Positions 7,720 through 16,579 of a stretch of DNA of 64,000 nucleotides are shown here, in pieces (position 1 is the first letter of the stretch; each line of letters starts with the position of its first letter). This DNA comes from Scandinavium manionii. GTDB taxonomy: Bacteria; Pseudomonadota; Gammaproteobacteria; Enterobacterales; Enterobacteriaceae. Where the stretch lies: contig NZ_JALIGC010000039.1 of assembly GCF_024764775.1 (NCBI RefSeq), forward strand, positions 186,001 to 250,000, given 5' to 3'. Under the pieces are notes generated by a model. That model searched no databases. It had not been told where the DNA came from and saw only the letters and a list, made by a program, of their open reading frames with translations. Made by a program: the position numbers and the translations under genes.

Positions 7720-9024
7720 ATGCCTGATATTAAACAACCGAACCCCTGGTATGTCGGGGTGGTTTCCGGTATGGCTTCTTATATTGATTCGGCAGCGATT
7801 GTTTCTAATGGCACTGCGCTGGTTATTTATCAAAAAACGCTCGGAACAACTGCCGCAGAAATTGGCGTGCTTTCCGGGGTGCTGACTCTGTGTATTGCGC
7901 TGGGCGCATTTTTTGGCGGTCGCCTTGGCGATTATTACGGCAGGCGCAGGGTGTTTATTATTACGATGGCAATGGTGGCGATTGGCACATTGCTTTTGGC
8001 TTTCAGTTCGTCTTTTTCCGCATTACTTATCGGCACGATTTTTGTCGGGTTAGCAACAGGGGCTGATCTTCCCGTTTCCCTGGCGACGATTTCAGAGGCT
8101 GCGACGGATAAAAATCGCGGCAAAATTATCGGCCTGTCGAATTTGCTGTGGTTTGCGGGTATTTGCACCACCATGGCGATTTCAGCCGTGGCGGGTGGCT
8201 GGGGTAAAACCGGGGCGCAAATTCTCTATTTACATGTCGGCCTCGTGGCCGGAGTGCTGCTGATATTACGCTGGTCGCTGCCGGAATCACCGATGTGGCT
8301 CGTGGCTCATAAAGAACGCCTTGGCGGAAAAGCCACCGTGCGTGCGCAAAAAAATTCTTACGCCGACTTGTTTCGCGGCAAATATCTGTGGCCCTTTATC
8401 GCGCTATGCCTGTTTTACATGTTCACCAATCTGGCGGCCAATACCGGCGGGCAGTTCGGGGCATATGTCGCGGTGAACGTGGTGGGGATCAGCGTTGAAA
8501 AAAATGCGCTGTGGAACCTGCTGGTTATGCCGGTGGGCGTGCTTTCAGGCCTGCTGTTTATGAAGATGGTGGACACCAAAAATCGAATGCCGGTGTTTAT
8601 CATCGGAGCCTGCTTTTTCGCCGGCGGATTCCTTATGCCGGTGCTGTTGCACTTTTCTCCTGCTTCCTGGCTGTGCTTTTTACTGTTTACCGCCATTGGC
8701 AGCGGGATGGCCTTTGAAGGGATGATGAAAGTCTGGTCGCAGGAGTCCTTCCCGACCATGTTGCGAGCCACGGCGCAGGGCGCGATTGTTGGGATTGCTC
8801 GTTTAACCTGCGGCATTCTGGCGTTTGTTACACCGGTTCTGCTCGATGCCGGACCGACCGTTCTCTACACCCTTCTGACTGCCATCGTGGCATCGGGCAT
8901 GTTTATCGGCTGGCTGTGCTTCCACGGTAAGCCGCGCAATGAGTTTTCCAGCGAGGCCGACATTGTCGCTTCCCGGCAGCCTGACGCGTTGTCCGCTGCG
9001 GCGCAAAGCTCAACGACGAATTAA
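7720..9024 (+). CDS. MFS transporter, probable sugar or rhamnoside importer
   Basis: A 434-residue, twelve-segment major facilitator protein. The loop between segments 2 and 3 has GGRLGDYYGRRRVF, the MFS motif A, and PESPMWLV at the end of segment 6 is typical of sugar porters. A long hydrophilic central loop follows. The ATG at 7720 is chosen over an in-frame GTG at 7684 because GGAG at 7708-7711 sits eight bases before it. It lies between the AraC-type regulator and the rhamnosidase gene and ends 27 bases before the latter. The likely job is uptake of the oligosaccharide or glycoside cleaved inside the cell. The substrate is inferred from context. Confidence 0.85.
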   Translation: MPDIKQPNPWYVGVVSGMASYIDSAAIVSNGTALVIYQKTLGTTAAEIGVLSGVLTLCIALGAFFGGRLGDYYGRRRVFIITMAMVAIGTLLLAFSSSFSALLIGTIFVGLATGADLPVSLATISEAATDKNRGKIIGLSNLLWFAGICTTMAISAVAGGWGKTGAQILYLHVGLVAGVLLILRWSLPESPMWLVAHKERLGGKATVRAQKNSYADLFRGKYLWPFIALCLFYMFTNLAANTGGQFGAYVAVNVVGISVEKNALWNLLVMPVGVLSGLLFMKMVDTKNRMPVFIIGACFFAGGFLMPVLLHFSPASWLCFLLFTAIGSGMAFEGMMKVWSQESFPTMLRATAQGAIVGIARLTCGILAFVTPVLLDAGPTVLYTLLTAIVASGMFIGWLCFHGKPRNEFSSEADIVASRQPDALSAAAQSSTTN

Positions 9025-9051
9025 TCTCACTTACCTCAGGAGTCTTTGATT

Positions 9052-11733
9052 ATGCTTTCAGTCAGTCATATCACGCTGGACGGTGAAGCCACATTATGCG
9101 GCGTCGATCGCTTTCCCGTTGTCGGCTGGAAAATTGACAGCGACAGACGCGATGTTCTGCAACGTTCATGGCATCTGCAGTGCAGTACGTCGGCTGATTT
9201 TTCAGCGCTGATTTTTGACAGCGGGGAGGTTATCAGCGCGCAGTCCAGTAACCTCGAGCTGGAGGTTACGCCGCTGTTGTCTTCCACCCGCTATTATCTG
9301 CGGGTTCGCATTAGCGATAATCAGGGCGAGTCCAGCGGCTGGAGCCCTTCCTCGGAGCTGGTCACGGGCCTGCTCGACACGCCGTGGCGGGCGGAATTCA
9401 TCTCTGCTGAGTCGCTCAGTGACAAGGCGGAGTCGAAAGCCACATTGCTGCGAAACGCGTTTTCACTGTCGCCGACCAAAGCGATTGCCGCTGCCTGGGT
9501 ACACGCGACAGCGCTTGGTATCTATCAGTTATTCCTGAACGGTGCACGCGTCGGCAACGATGAACTGACGCCGGGATGGACCAGCTATCGTCATCATTTG
9601 CTGTACCAAACCTATGATGTCACCGGTATGTTGAATCAGGGTGAGAACGTTATCGGCGCGGAGCTGGGCGCGGGTTGGTTTAAAGGCGATATGGGCTTTA
9701 GCCGCCACCGTAACTATTACGGCGAACAAACCGCGCTGCTGTGCCAACTGGTGATTCAGTATGACGATGGCTCACGGCAGGTTGTTGGGTCGGACCGATC
9801 ATGGCGAGGCAGCGATTCCGCGCGTGAGTTTGCTGAGATTTATGACGGAGAGCGGTTCGATGCCCGTCGGGTTCAGGTGGGCTGGAGTCAGACTGATTTT
9901 AACGATGCGTCATGGCGGGCGGTCAGCATCGTCGATTGGGATAATCATACGCTGAAGGCACAGGGGGCGGGGACGGTTCGCCAGATGGAACGGCTGGCGG
10001 CGAAGGCGCTGATAATTACCCCGCAAGGCGATAAGGTTCTCGATTTCGGTCAGAACATGAGTGGTTGGGTGGCGTTTCGCGTGCGTGGCAAAGCGGGCGA
10101 TAAAGTGGTGCTGCGCCACTTTGAAACGCTGGATGCCAACGGCAACGTGTACCTCGATAACCTGCGCACCGCCAGACAGACAACGGAATATTTTCTGAAA
10201 GGCGAAGGGGATGAAACCTGGCACCCGCGCTTTAGCTGGCAGGGCTTCCGCTATGTGAAGGTGGAAGAATTTCCGGGCGAGCTGGACCTGAGCCAGTTTA
10301 CCGCCATTGTTATCCATTCCAATATGGCCGCCACTGGGCATTTTTCCTGTTCAAATCCGGAGTTAAATCAGCTACACCACAACATCCTCTGGGGACTGAA
10401 AAGTAACTTTGTTGATGTGCCGACTGATTGCCCTCAGCGTGATGAACGCCTGGGCTGGACCGGTGATGCGCAGATATTTTGCCGGACGGCGAGCTATCTG
10501 ATGCAAACCCAAACTTTCTTTGCCAAGTGGCTGGTTGATCTGAAAGCCGATCAAACACCGGAAGGCGGTGTGCCGCACGTCATTCCGGACATTCTCACCG
10601 GACACTGTGACCAGGATAAGTTTCTCGCGGAAGGGGGCACGCATTCCGCGACGGGCTGGGCCGATGCTGCAGTGGTCAATCCGTGGACGATGTACCTGAT
10701 GTACGGCGATAAACGGGTGCTGGAAAATCAGTATGCCAGCATGAAAGGCTGGGTCGATTTTATGCAGACCCATTCGGATAACGATATCTGGCGCTACAAG
10801 CTACAGTTTGGCGACTGGGTGGCGCTGGATGCGCAAGAGGGCAGCTATTTCGGCGCCACGCCGGAAGATCTGATTTGTACGGCCTGGTACGCCAATTCCA
10901 CCCAGCTGTTGGCGAAAACGGCAAAGGTACTCGAACGCACAGACGATCATCGTTATTACGATGCTTTGCATGAACGGATTGTGGAACGCTTCCGCCAGCG
11001 ATTCTTTACCGCCGATGGGGATATGACTGCCCGGACCCAGACGGCGCATATTCTCGCGCTCTGTTTCAACCTGGTGCCGGACGCGTTGCGTGAGCGCACG
11101 GCAAATACGCTAGTGGAACTGCTTCACCAACATGACGGGCATCTGGTTACCGGTTTCCTCGGCACGCCGTATTTCTGCCACGCGTTGAGCCAGAATCAAC
11201 ATCCAAAAGAAGCCTGGTCGCTGTTGCTGAAGGACGATTTCCCGTCGTGGCTATATCAGGTAAAAGCCGGGGCCACTACTATCTGGGAGCACTGGGACGG
11301 CATCAAACCCGATGGTTCGATGTGGAGCCCGGACATGAATTCGTTCAACCACTATGCCTACGGTGCTGTGGGTGAATGGCTGTATCGCACCGTGGCGGGC
11401 ATGGAGGCGGACGAAACGGCTCCAGGGTTTAAGCATATCGTTATTTCACCCCTACCCGGTGGTGGCCTGAGCTGGATGGACGCGCGCTATCAGTCGATTT
11501 ATGGCGATATCGCGGTGAACTGGCAGGCGCAAAAGGGGCGTGTGGTGCTGACATTCCGCATTCCGGCGAACACCACGGCGACCGTTAAGCTCCCTGCGGC
11601 CAGGGAAATTATCACCGGCGGCTCGTTGAATTTTGCTCATGATAACGGTGAATGGTCGGCGCACTGCGGATCAGGAGAATATCGCGTTGAGTATTTGCCT
11701 GATGAATCGGTAGACCTGACTTACACAGACTGA
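9052..11733 (+). CDS. GH78 alpha-L-rhamnosidase, cytoplasmic
   Basis: An 893-residue enzyme of glycoside hydrolase family 78, which releases terminal L-rhamnose from glycosides by inversion. The N-terminal third is made of beta domains, with DFGQNMSGW at residue ~335. The (alpha/alpha)6 catalytic domain starts near residue 430 with the hallmark DVPTDCPQRDERLGWTGDAQ, which carries catalytic acidic residues, and continues to ATTIWEHWDG, which carries the likely general base Glu. A C-terminal beta domain follows. There is no signal peptide, so the substrate must first be imported, consistent with the MFS gene before it. AGGAG precedes the ATG at 9052. A terminator follows. Confidence 0.93.
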   Translation: MLSVSHITLDGEATLCGVDRFPVVGWKIDSDRRDVLQRSWHLQCSTSADFSALIFDSGEVISAQSSNLELEVTPLLSSTRYYLRVRISDNQGESSGWSPSSELVTGLLDTPWRAEFISAESLSDKAESKATLLRNAFSLSPTKAIAAAWVHATALGIYQLFLNGARVGNDELTPGWTSYRHHLLYQTYDVTGMLNQGENVIGAELGAGWFKGDMGFSRHRNYYGEQTALLCQLVIQYDDGSRQVVGSDRSWRGSDSAREFAEIYDGERFDARRVQVGWSQTDFNDASWRAVSIVDWDNHTLKAQGAGTVRQMERLAAKALIITPQGDKVLDFGQNMSGWVAFRVRGKAGDKVVLRHFETLDANGNVYLDNLRTARQTTEYFLKGEGDETWHPRFSWQGFRYVKVEEFPGELDLSQFTAIVIHSNMAATGHFSCSNPELNQLHHNILWGLKSNFVDVPTDCPQRDERLGWTGDAQIFCRTASYLMQTQTFFAKWLVDLKADQTPEGGVPHVIPDILTGHCDQDKFLAEGGTHSATGWADAAVVNPWTMYLMYGDKRVLENQYASMKGWVDFMQTHSDNDIWRYKLQFGDWVALDAQEGSYFGATPEDLICTAWYANSTQLLAKTAKVLERTDDHRYYDALHERIVERFRQRFFTADGDMTARTQTAHILALCFNLVPDALRERTANTLVELLHQHDGHLVTGFLGTPYFCHALSQNQHPKEAWSLLLKDDFPSWLYQVKAGATTIWEHWDGIKPDGSMWSPDMNSFNHYAYGAVGEWLYRTVAGMEADETAPGFKHIVISPLPGGGLSWMDARYQSIYGDIAVNWQAQKGRVVLTFRIPANTTATVKLPAAREIITGGSLNFAHDNGEWSAHCGSGEYRVEYLPDESVDLTYTD

Positions 11734-11757
11734 TAGCTTAACGACATCACACTGAGC

Positions 11758-11784
11758 AAGCGGCCCGCGTGGCCGCTTTTTCTT
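11758..11784 (+). terminator. Terminator of the rhamnosidase locus
   Basis: Stem AAGCGGCC, loop CGCGT, stem GGCCGCTT, then TTTCTTTG. It sits 24 bases after the rhamnosidase stop and only about 20 bases before the cysM start codon. Confidence 0.82.
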
Positions 11785-11803
11785 TGCAAGTCTGGACCGG
11801 AAC

Positions 11804-12715
11804 GTGAATACATTAGAACAAACCATTGGCAACACACCATTAGTTAAACTCCAGCGCCTCACGCCTGATAATGGCAGTGAAATCTGGGTCAAACTGGAAG
11901 GCAACAATCCGGCGGGGTCGGTGAAAGACCGTGCCGCGCTATCAATGATTGTGCAGGCGGAAAAACGCGGTGAAATCAAACCGGGCGACGTACTGATTGA
12001 AGCCACCAGTGGCAACACCGGTATTGCGCTGGCGATGATCGCCGCGCTGAAGGGTTATCGCATGAAACTGCTGATGCCCGACAACATGAGCCAGGAGCGC
12101 CGGGCCGCGATGCGCGCCTACGGGGCTGAGCTGATTCTGGTCAGCAAAGAGCAGGGCATGGAAGGCGCACGCGATTTAGCACTGGAAATGGCCACCCGTG
12201 GCGAAGGTAAATTGCTCGACCAGTTTAATAATCCGGATAACCCGTTTGCACATTACACCACCACCGGGCCGGAAATCTGGCAGCAAACTGAGCAACGGAT
12301 GACGCATTTCGTGTCCAGCATGGGCACCACCGGCACCATTACCGGGGTGTCGCGTTTTCTGCGCGAGCAGGATAAAAGCGTGACTATTGTGGGGCTACAG
12401 CCGGAAGAGGGCAGCAGCATTCCGGGCATTCGCCGCTGGCCTGCGGAATACATGCCGGGAATTTTTAATGCTTCTCTGGTGGATGAGGTCATGGATATTC
12501 ATCAGCGTGATGCGGAAAATACCATGCGTGAACTGGCGGTGCGGGAAGGTATTTTCTGCGGTGTGAGTTCCGGTGGCGCGGTTGCCGGTGCGCTGCGGGT
12601 GGCGAAAGCCAATCCGGGCGCGGTGGTGGTGGCGATTATCTGCGATCGCGGCGATCGGTATTTATCGACCGGTGTGTTCGGTGAAGAGAGTTACAGTCAG
12701 GGGGCGGGGATTTAA
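11804..12715 (+). CDS. cysM: CysM, O-acetylserine sulfhydrylase B
   Basis: A 303-residue PLP enzyme that makes cysteine, or S-sulfocysteine from thiosulfate, using O-acetylserine. The PLP lysine lies in NPAGSVKDRAAL (about residue 41), the substrate loop is EATSGNTGIALA and the phosphate-binding loop is GTTGTITGVSR. Length and sequence match E. coli CysM closely. It starts with GTG at 11804. In E. coli it is the last gene of cysPUWAM. Here it stands about 5.3 kb away behind two terminators and is followed after five bases by pdxK. No good promoter is visible between the preceding terminator and the start codon. Confidence 0.95.
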   Translation: MNTLEQTIGNTPLVKLQRLTPDNGSEIWVKLEGNNPAGSVKDRAALSMIVQAEKRGEIKPGDVLIEATSGNTGIALAMIAALKGYRMKLLMPDNMSQERRAAMRAYGAELILVSKEQGMEGARDLALEMATRGEGKLLDQFNNPDNPFAHYTTTGPEIWQQTEQRMTHFVSSMGTTGTITGVSRFLREQDKSVTIVGLQPEEGSSIPGIRRWPAEYMPGIFNASLVDEVMDIHQRDAENTMRELAVREGIFCGVSSGGAVAGALRVAKANPGAVVVAIICDRGDRYLSTGVFGEESYSQGAGI

Positions 12716-12720
12716 CGGTC

Positions 12721-13557
12721 ATGGAAATGATTCTATTCCGGGATAAAACCCGGGCGCAGCAGGCCGATATTGTGGCCGTGCAGTCTCAGGTCGTGTACGG
12801 CAGCGTGGGTAACAGCGTAGCGGTACCGAATATCAAACAGCACCATCTGAACGTACTGGCGGTGCCAACGGTACTGTTCAGCAATACGCCGCATTACGAT
12901 ACCTTTTACGGTGGCGTGATACCTGATGAATGGTTCAGCGGTTATTTGCGTGCGCTCGAAGAGCGTGATGCGCTGCGTGAACTGAAAGCGGTGACCACAG
13001 GTTACATGGGCAGCGCCAGCCAAATTGCGATTCTGGCCCAGTGGCTGAAAGCGATGCGCGAAAAGCATCCACAAATGATGATTCTGGTGGACCCGGTGAT
13101 CGGCGATACCGACAGTGGCGTGTACGTGAAGCCAGAAATTCCGGCAGCGTACTGCGAACATTTGCTGCCGCTGGCGCAGGGCATTACGCCAAACGTGTTC
13201 GAGCTTGGCGTGCTGAGTGGCAAACCGTGCGAGACGCTGGACGAGGCGATTATCGCAGCTAAAAGCCTGCTGTCAGAGACGCTGAAATGGGTGGCCATTA
13301 CCAGCGCACCGGTCGCGGATGATAATGACATTCACGTGGTGCTGGTGACAGCAGACAGCGTGGACATCAGCGGCTGGCCCCGCGTGGCGACTGATTTGAA
13401 AGGAACGGGCGATTTGTTCTGCTCGGAGTTAATCAGCGCGGTAGTGCAGGGGAAAACGTTGCAGGAGGCAGTGCATTTAGCGGGCAGTCGTGTCGTTGAT
13501 GTGATGGCTTACACCCTTGAGAAAGGGTATGACGAACTGATTCTTCCGCCGCGATAA
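12721..13557 (+). CDS. pdxK: PdxK, pyridoxal/pyridoxine/pyridoxamine kinase
   Basis: A 278-residue kinase of the ribokinase fold that phosphorylates B6 vitamers to give PLP or its precursors in the salvage pathway. The N-terminal QSQVVYGSVGNS segment, the VDPVIGD motif and the C-terminal DLKGTGDLFCSEL, with the anion hole and catalytic Asp, are all present. It is about five residues shorter than E. coli PdxK (283), with differences at the N-terminus. The start lies five bases after the cysM stop, so the two genes are probably cotranscribed. It converges on crr across a shared terminator, as in E. coli. Confidence 0.93.
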   Translation: MEMILFRDKTRAQQADIVAVQSQVVYGSVGNSVAVPNIKQHHLNVLAVPTVLFSNTPHYDTFYGGVIPDEWFSGYLRALEERDALRELKAVTTGYMGSASQIAILAQWLKAMREKHPQMMILVDPVIGDTDSGVYVKPEIPAAYCEHLLPLAQGITPNVFELGVLSGKPCETLDEAIIAAKSLLSETLKWVAITSAPVADDNDIHVVLVTADSVDISGWPRVATDLKGTGDLFCSELISAVVQGKTLQEAVHLAGSRVVDVMAYTLEKGYDELILPPR

Positions 13558-13574
13558 TTCTCCACGACAGAAAC

Positions 13575-13602
13575 AAAAATGGCGCCCGAAGGCGCCATTT
13601 TT
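13575..13602. terminator. Bidirectional terminator between pdxK and crr
   Basis: AAAAATGGCGCC, loop CGAA, GGCGCCATTTTT: a perfect inverted repeat with A and T tracts on both sides, so it can serve pdxK on the plus strand and crr on the minus strand. Confidence 0.9.
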
Positions 13603-13620
13603 CTATCCATGCGGCATCAA

Positions 13621-14130
13621 TTATTTTTTGATGCGGATAACCGGAGTTTCACCCACGGTCACGCTACCGGACAGTTTGATAAGCTCTTTGATCTCGTCCA
13701 TGTTGGAGATAACAACCGGAGTCAGGGTAGACTTGGCTTTCTCTTCCAGCAGTGCCAGATCGAACTCGATGACCGGATCGCCAACTTTGACACGCTGGCC
13801 TTCTTCCGCGATACGTTTGAAACCTTCGCCTTTCAGTTCAACGGTATCGATACCGAAGTGAACGAACAGCTCAATGCCACTGTCGGACTCGATTGAGAAC
13901 GCGTGGTTGGTTTCAAAGATTTTACCGATAGTACCATCAACCGGCGCAACCATTTTGTTGCCGGTCGGTTTGATAGCAATGCCATCGCCCACGATTTTCT
14001 CAGCAAAAACAACATCCGGCACGTCTTCGATGTTGACGATCTCGCCAGAGAGCGGGGCAACAATCTCAATAGTTCCGGTGTCTTTCTTATCATCAGAAAC
14101 CAGAGATTTCAGTTTATCGAACAAACCCAT
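13621..14130 (-). CDS. crr: EIIA-Glc, glucose PTS component and regulator
   Basis: A 169-residue cytoplasmic phosphocarrier, the same length as E. coli EIIA-Glc. It takes phosphate from HPr and passes it to the glucose transporter. It also controls adenylate cyclase and inducer exclusion. The phosphorylated His lies in ELFVHFGIDTVELKG near residue 91, with the second active-site His about 15 residues earlier in TNHAFSIES. It is the last gene of ptsH-ptsI-crr, 40 bases after ptsI. In E. coli extra crr promoters lie inside ptsI; these were not mapped here. Confidence 0.97.
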   Translation of the reverse strand: MGLFDKLKSLVSDDKKDTGTIEIVAPLSGEIVNIEDVPDVVFAEKIVGDGIAIKPTGNKMVAPVDGTIGKIFETNHAFSIESDSGIELFVHFGIDTVELKGEGFKRIAEEGQRVKVGDPVIEFDLALLEEKAKSTLTPVVISNMDEIKELIKLSGSVTVGETPVIRIKK

Positions 14131-14170
14131 GATCTTCTCCTAAGCAGTAATTTGGGCCGCATCTCGTGGA

Positions 14171-15898
14171 TTAGCAGATTGTTTTTTCTTCAATGAACTT
14201 GTTAACCAGCGTCATTAACTCGTCCGTTGTCGGTTGAGCAAGAGCCTGCTCTGCTAAAACCTTCGCATCTTCGAAGTTCGTGTTACGGATAATCTTCTTA
14301 ATGCGCGGGATGGAAATGGCGCTCATAGAGAATTCGTCCAGACCCATACCCAGCAACAGAAGTGTAGCACGTTCATCGCCTGCAAGCTCACCACACATGC
14401 CAGTCCACTTGCCTTCAGCATGAGAAGCATCAATAACTTGCTTGATAAGCGTCAGGACAGAAGGAGACATTGGCTGGTAGAGATGCGAAATCATATCATT
14501 ACCACGGTCAACCGCCAGGGTGTACTGTGTTAAATCATTGGTTCCGATACTAAAGAAGTCAACTTCTTTGGCCAGATGACGGGCAATAGTCGCCGCCGCA
14601 GGTGTTTCCACCATCACGCCAACTTCGATTGTTTCGTCAAATGCCTTACCTTCGTCACGCAGTTCCTGTTTGAAGATTTCGATCTCTTTGTTCAGTGCAC
14701 GCACTTCTTCAACAGAGATGATCATCGGGAACATGATGCGCAGTTTACCGAAAGCGGAAGCACGCAGGATGGCACGAAGCTGATCACGCAGGATCTCTTT
14801 ACGATCCATAGCGATACGGATTGCACGCCAGCCCAGGAATGGGTTCTCTTCTTTCGGGAAGTTCATGTACGGCAGCTCTTTGTCGCCGCCGATGTCCATG
14901 GTACGGACGATGACCGCCTGAGAGCCACAGGCTTCAGCTACGGCTTTATATGCAGCGAACTGTTCTTCTTCAGTTGGCAGCGAGTCACGGTCCATGAACA
15001 GGAATTCTGTACGGTACAGGCCGACACCTTCAGCGCCATTGCGCTCTGCACCGTCGACATCACGAACGGTACCGATGTTGGCACAGACTTCAACCTGGTG
15101 GCCATCGAGAGTGATTGCTGGCAGGTCTTTCAGTTTTGCCAGTTCAGCTTTCTCTTCAGCAACCTGAGTCTGAATTTTACGCAGCGCTTCGATCTCGTCG
15201 TTAGTCGGGTTAACGTAAACTTTGTTGTTAACCGCATCGAGGATCAGATAGTCGCCGGTTTTCACGTCAGTGGTGACGCTGCCGGTGCCCACGATCGCTG
15301 GCAGTTCAAGGGAACGCGCCATGATTGAGGTGTGGGAAGTACGGCCACCGATATCGGTGATGAAACCCAGCACCTTGTTCAGGTTCAGCTGTGCGGTTTC
15401 AGAAGGCGTCAGATCTTTCGCGACCAGGATAACTTCGTCCTGAATAGCGCTCAAATCGATAATTGCCAGACCGAGGATGTTGCGCATCAGGCGCTTACCG
15501 ATGTCACGTACGTCTGCCGCACGTTCTTTCAGGTATTCATCATCAAGCTCTTCCAGAGCAGTCGCCTGACCTTCGATAATCTCATGCGCTGCTGCATCAG
15601 CAGTCATGTGCTTATCTTTAATCAGGGCTATGATTTCCTGCTCCAGCTCCTCATCTTCCAGCAACATAATGTGGCCTTCGAAGATGGCTTCTTTTTCTTC
15701 GCCGAACGTTTCGCCAGCCTTCGTTTTAATCGCTTCCAGCTGCGCGGACGCCTTAGCGCGACCACTCAGAAAGCGTTCAACTTCCTGGTCGACGCTATCG
15801 GCAGAAATTTTCTTCCGGTCGATGACAATTTCATCTTCTTTCAACAACAATGCCTTGCCGAAAGCGATACCCGGGGATGCTAAAATGCCTGAAATCAT
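14171..15898 (-). CDS. ptsI: PTS enzyme I
   Basis: A 575-residue protein that starts the sugar phosphotransferase chain by moving phosphate from PEP to HPr. The active-site His is in GGRTSHTSIMARSLE (residue ~189). The PEP-binding C-terminal barrel carries GVGLYRTEFLFMDRD and FFSIGTNDLTQY, plus the catalytic Cys in GMCGELAGDE. Length equals E. coli EI. AAGGTAGGG precedes the ATG. It is the middle gene of ptsHI-crr. The coding strand is strongly biased to common codons, as expected for an abundant protein. Confidence 0.97.
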   Translation of the reverse strand: MISGILASPGIAFGKALLLKEDEIVIDRKKISADSVDQEVERFLSGRAKASAQLEAIKTKAGETFGEEKEAIFEGHIMLLEDEELEQEIIALIKDKHMTADAAAHEIIEGQATALEELDDEYLKERAADVRDIGKRLMRNILGLAIIDLSAIQDEVILVAKDLTPSETAQLNLNKVLGFITDIGGRTSHTSIMARSLELPAIVGTGSVTTDVKTGDYLILDAVNNKVYVNPTNDEIEALRKIQTQVAEEKAELAKLKDLPAITLDGHQVEVCANIGTVRDVDGAERNGAEGVGLYRTEFLFMDRDSLPTEEEQFAAYKAVAEACGSQAVIVRTMDIGGDKELPYMNFPKEENPFLGWRAIRIAMDRKEILRDQLRAILRASAFGKLRIMFPMIISVEEVRALNKEIEIFKQELRDEGKAFDETIEVGVMVETPAAATIARHLAKEVDFFSIGTNDLTQYTLAVDRGNDMISHLYQPMSPSVLTLIKQVIDASHAEGKWTGMCGELAGDERATLLLLGMGLDEFSMSAISIPRIKKIIRNTNFEDAKVLAEQALAQPTTDELMTLVNKFIEEKTIC

Positions 15899-15942
15899 AA
15901 CCCTACCTTACTTGTGACTGATTTTAAAAAGAACTCTTGAAC

Positions 15943-16200
15943 TTACTCGAGTTCAGCCATCAGCTTAACTAAATGCTCAACTGCTTTCTGCTCGTCTTCG
16001 CCTTCTGCAGAGAGGGTCACTACGGTGCCCTGGGTCAGACCCAAAGTCTGCAGTTTGAACAGGCTCTTAGCGCTAGCGCTTTTGCCGTTGGAGGTCACGG
16101 TGATCTCAGAAGCGAAGCCTTTAGCTTCTTTAACAAACTGAGCGGCAGGGCGAGTGTGCAGACCGTTCGGAGCGGTAATGGTAACTTCTTGCTGGAACAT
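15943..16200 (-). CDS. ptsH: HPr phosphocarrier protein
   Basis: An 85-residue HPr, identical or nearly so to the E. coli protein. The phosphorylated His15 is in PNGLHTRPAAQ and the Ser46 region is KSLFKLQTLG. It carries phosphate from enzyme I to the EIIA domains of all PTS sugars. It is the first gene of ptsH-ptsI-crr, separated from ptsI by 44 bases, with GGGG upstream of the ATG. Confidence 0.97.
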   Translation of the reverse strand: MFQQEVTITAPNGLHTRPAAQFVKEAKGFASEITVTSNGKSASAKSLFKLQTLGLTQGTVVTLSAEGEDEQKAVEHLVKLMAELE

Positions 16201-16528
16201 TATATTTCCCCAACTTATAGGTTTAGTGTTGTGGAACTAAAGTCTAGCCTGGCGGCTACACTTTAGCCTGTATAGATTAGCGCCGGCGGATACGAAAGCG
16301 ATACAGAAGGTCTGACGCGATCCTGGCAGGCACTTCTGGCCGGTGACGTTTAGCTCGTCATTAAACATTATGCCGCGAAAGCAAGATTTGAACCAAATCA
16401 TAAAATCGATTCAGCAAGCGGAAATCCTGAATTGAATAATTTCGCGCATCAAAATAATTGTGATGGTTAAATACCAGACCCGACGGGGGGAAGCAATGCC
16501 GGGCGGACCAAAAGTATGACCTGTGCCA
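16201..16528 (-). promoter_or_regulatory. ptsH upstream control region
   Basis: About 330 bases without a gene between ptsH and the cysK terminator. On the minus strand, TTGGTT at 16396-16391 and CATAAT at 16372-16367 with an 18-base spacer form a plausible promoter. The surrounding sequence closely resembles the E. coli pts P1 region as I recall it. E. coli ptsH is controlled by CRP, Mlc and Cra; I could not place those sites with confidence. A second promoter nearer the gene is likely. Confidence 0.5.
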
Positions 16529-16557
16529 CAAAAAAGCACCCTATCGGGTGCTTTTTT
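16529..16557 (-). terminator. cysK terminator
   Basis: AAAAAGCACCC, loop TATC, GGGTGCTTTTTT; on the minus strand the hairpin GCACCC/GGGTGC is followed by a T tract. It lies 23 bases past the cysK stop. The A/T arms would also allow use in the other direction. Confidence 0.88.
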
Positions 16558-16579
16558 CGTCATATTTTTACATTTGGCA

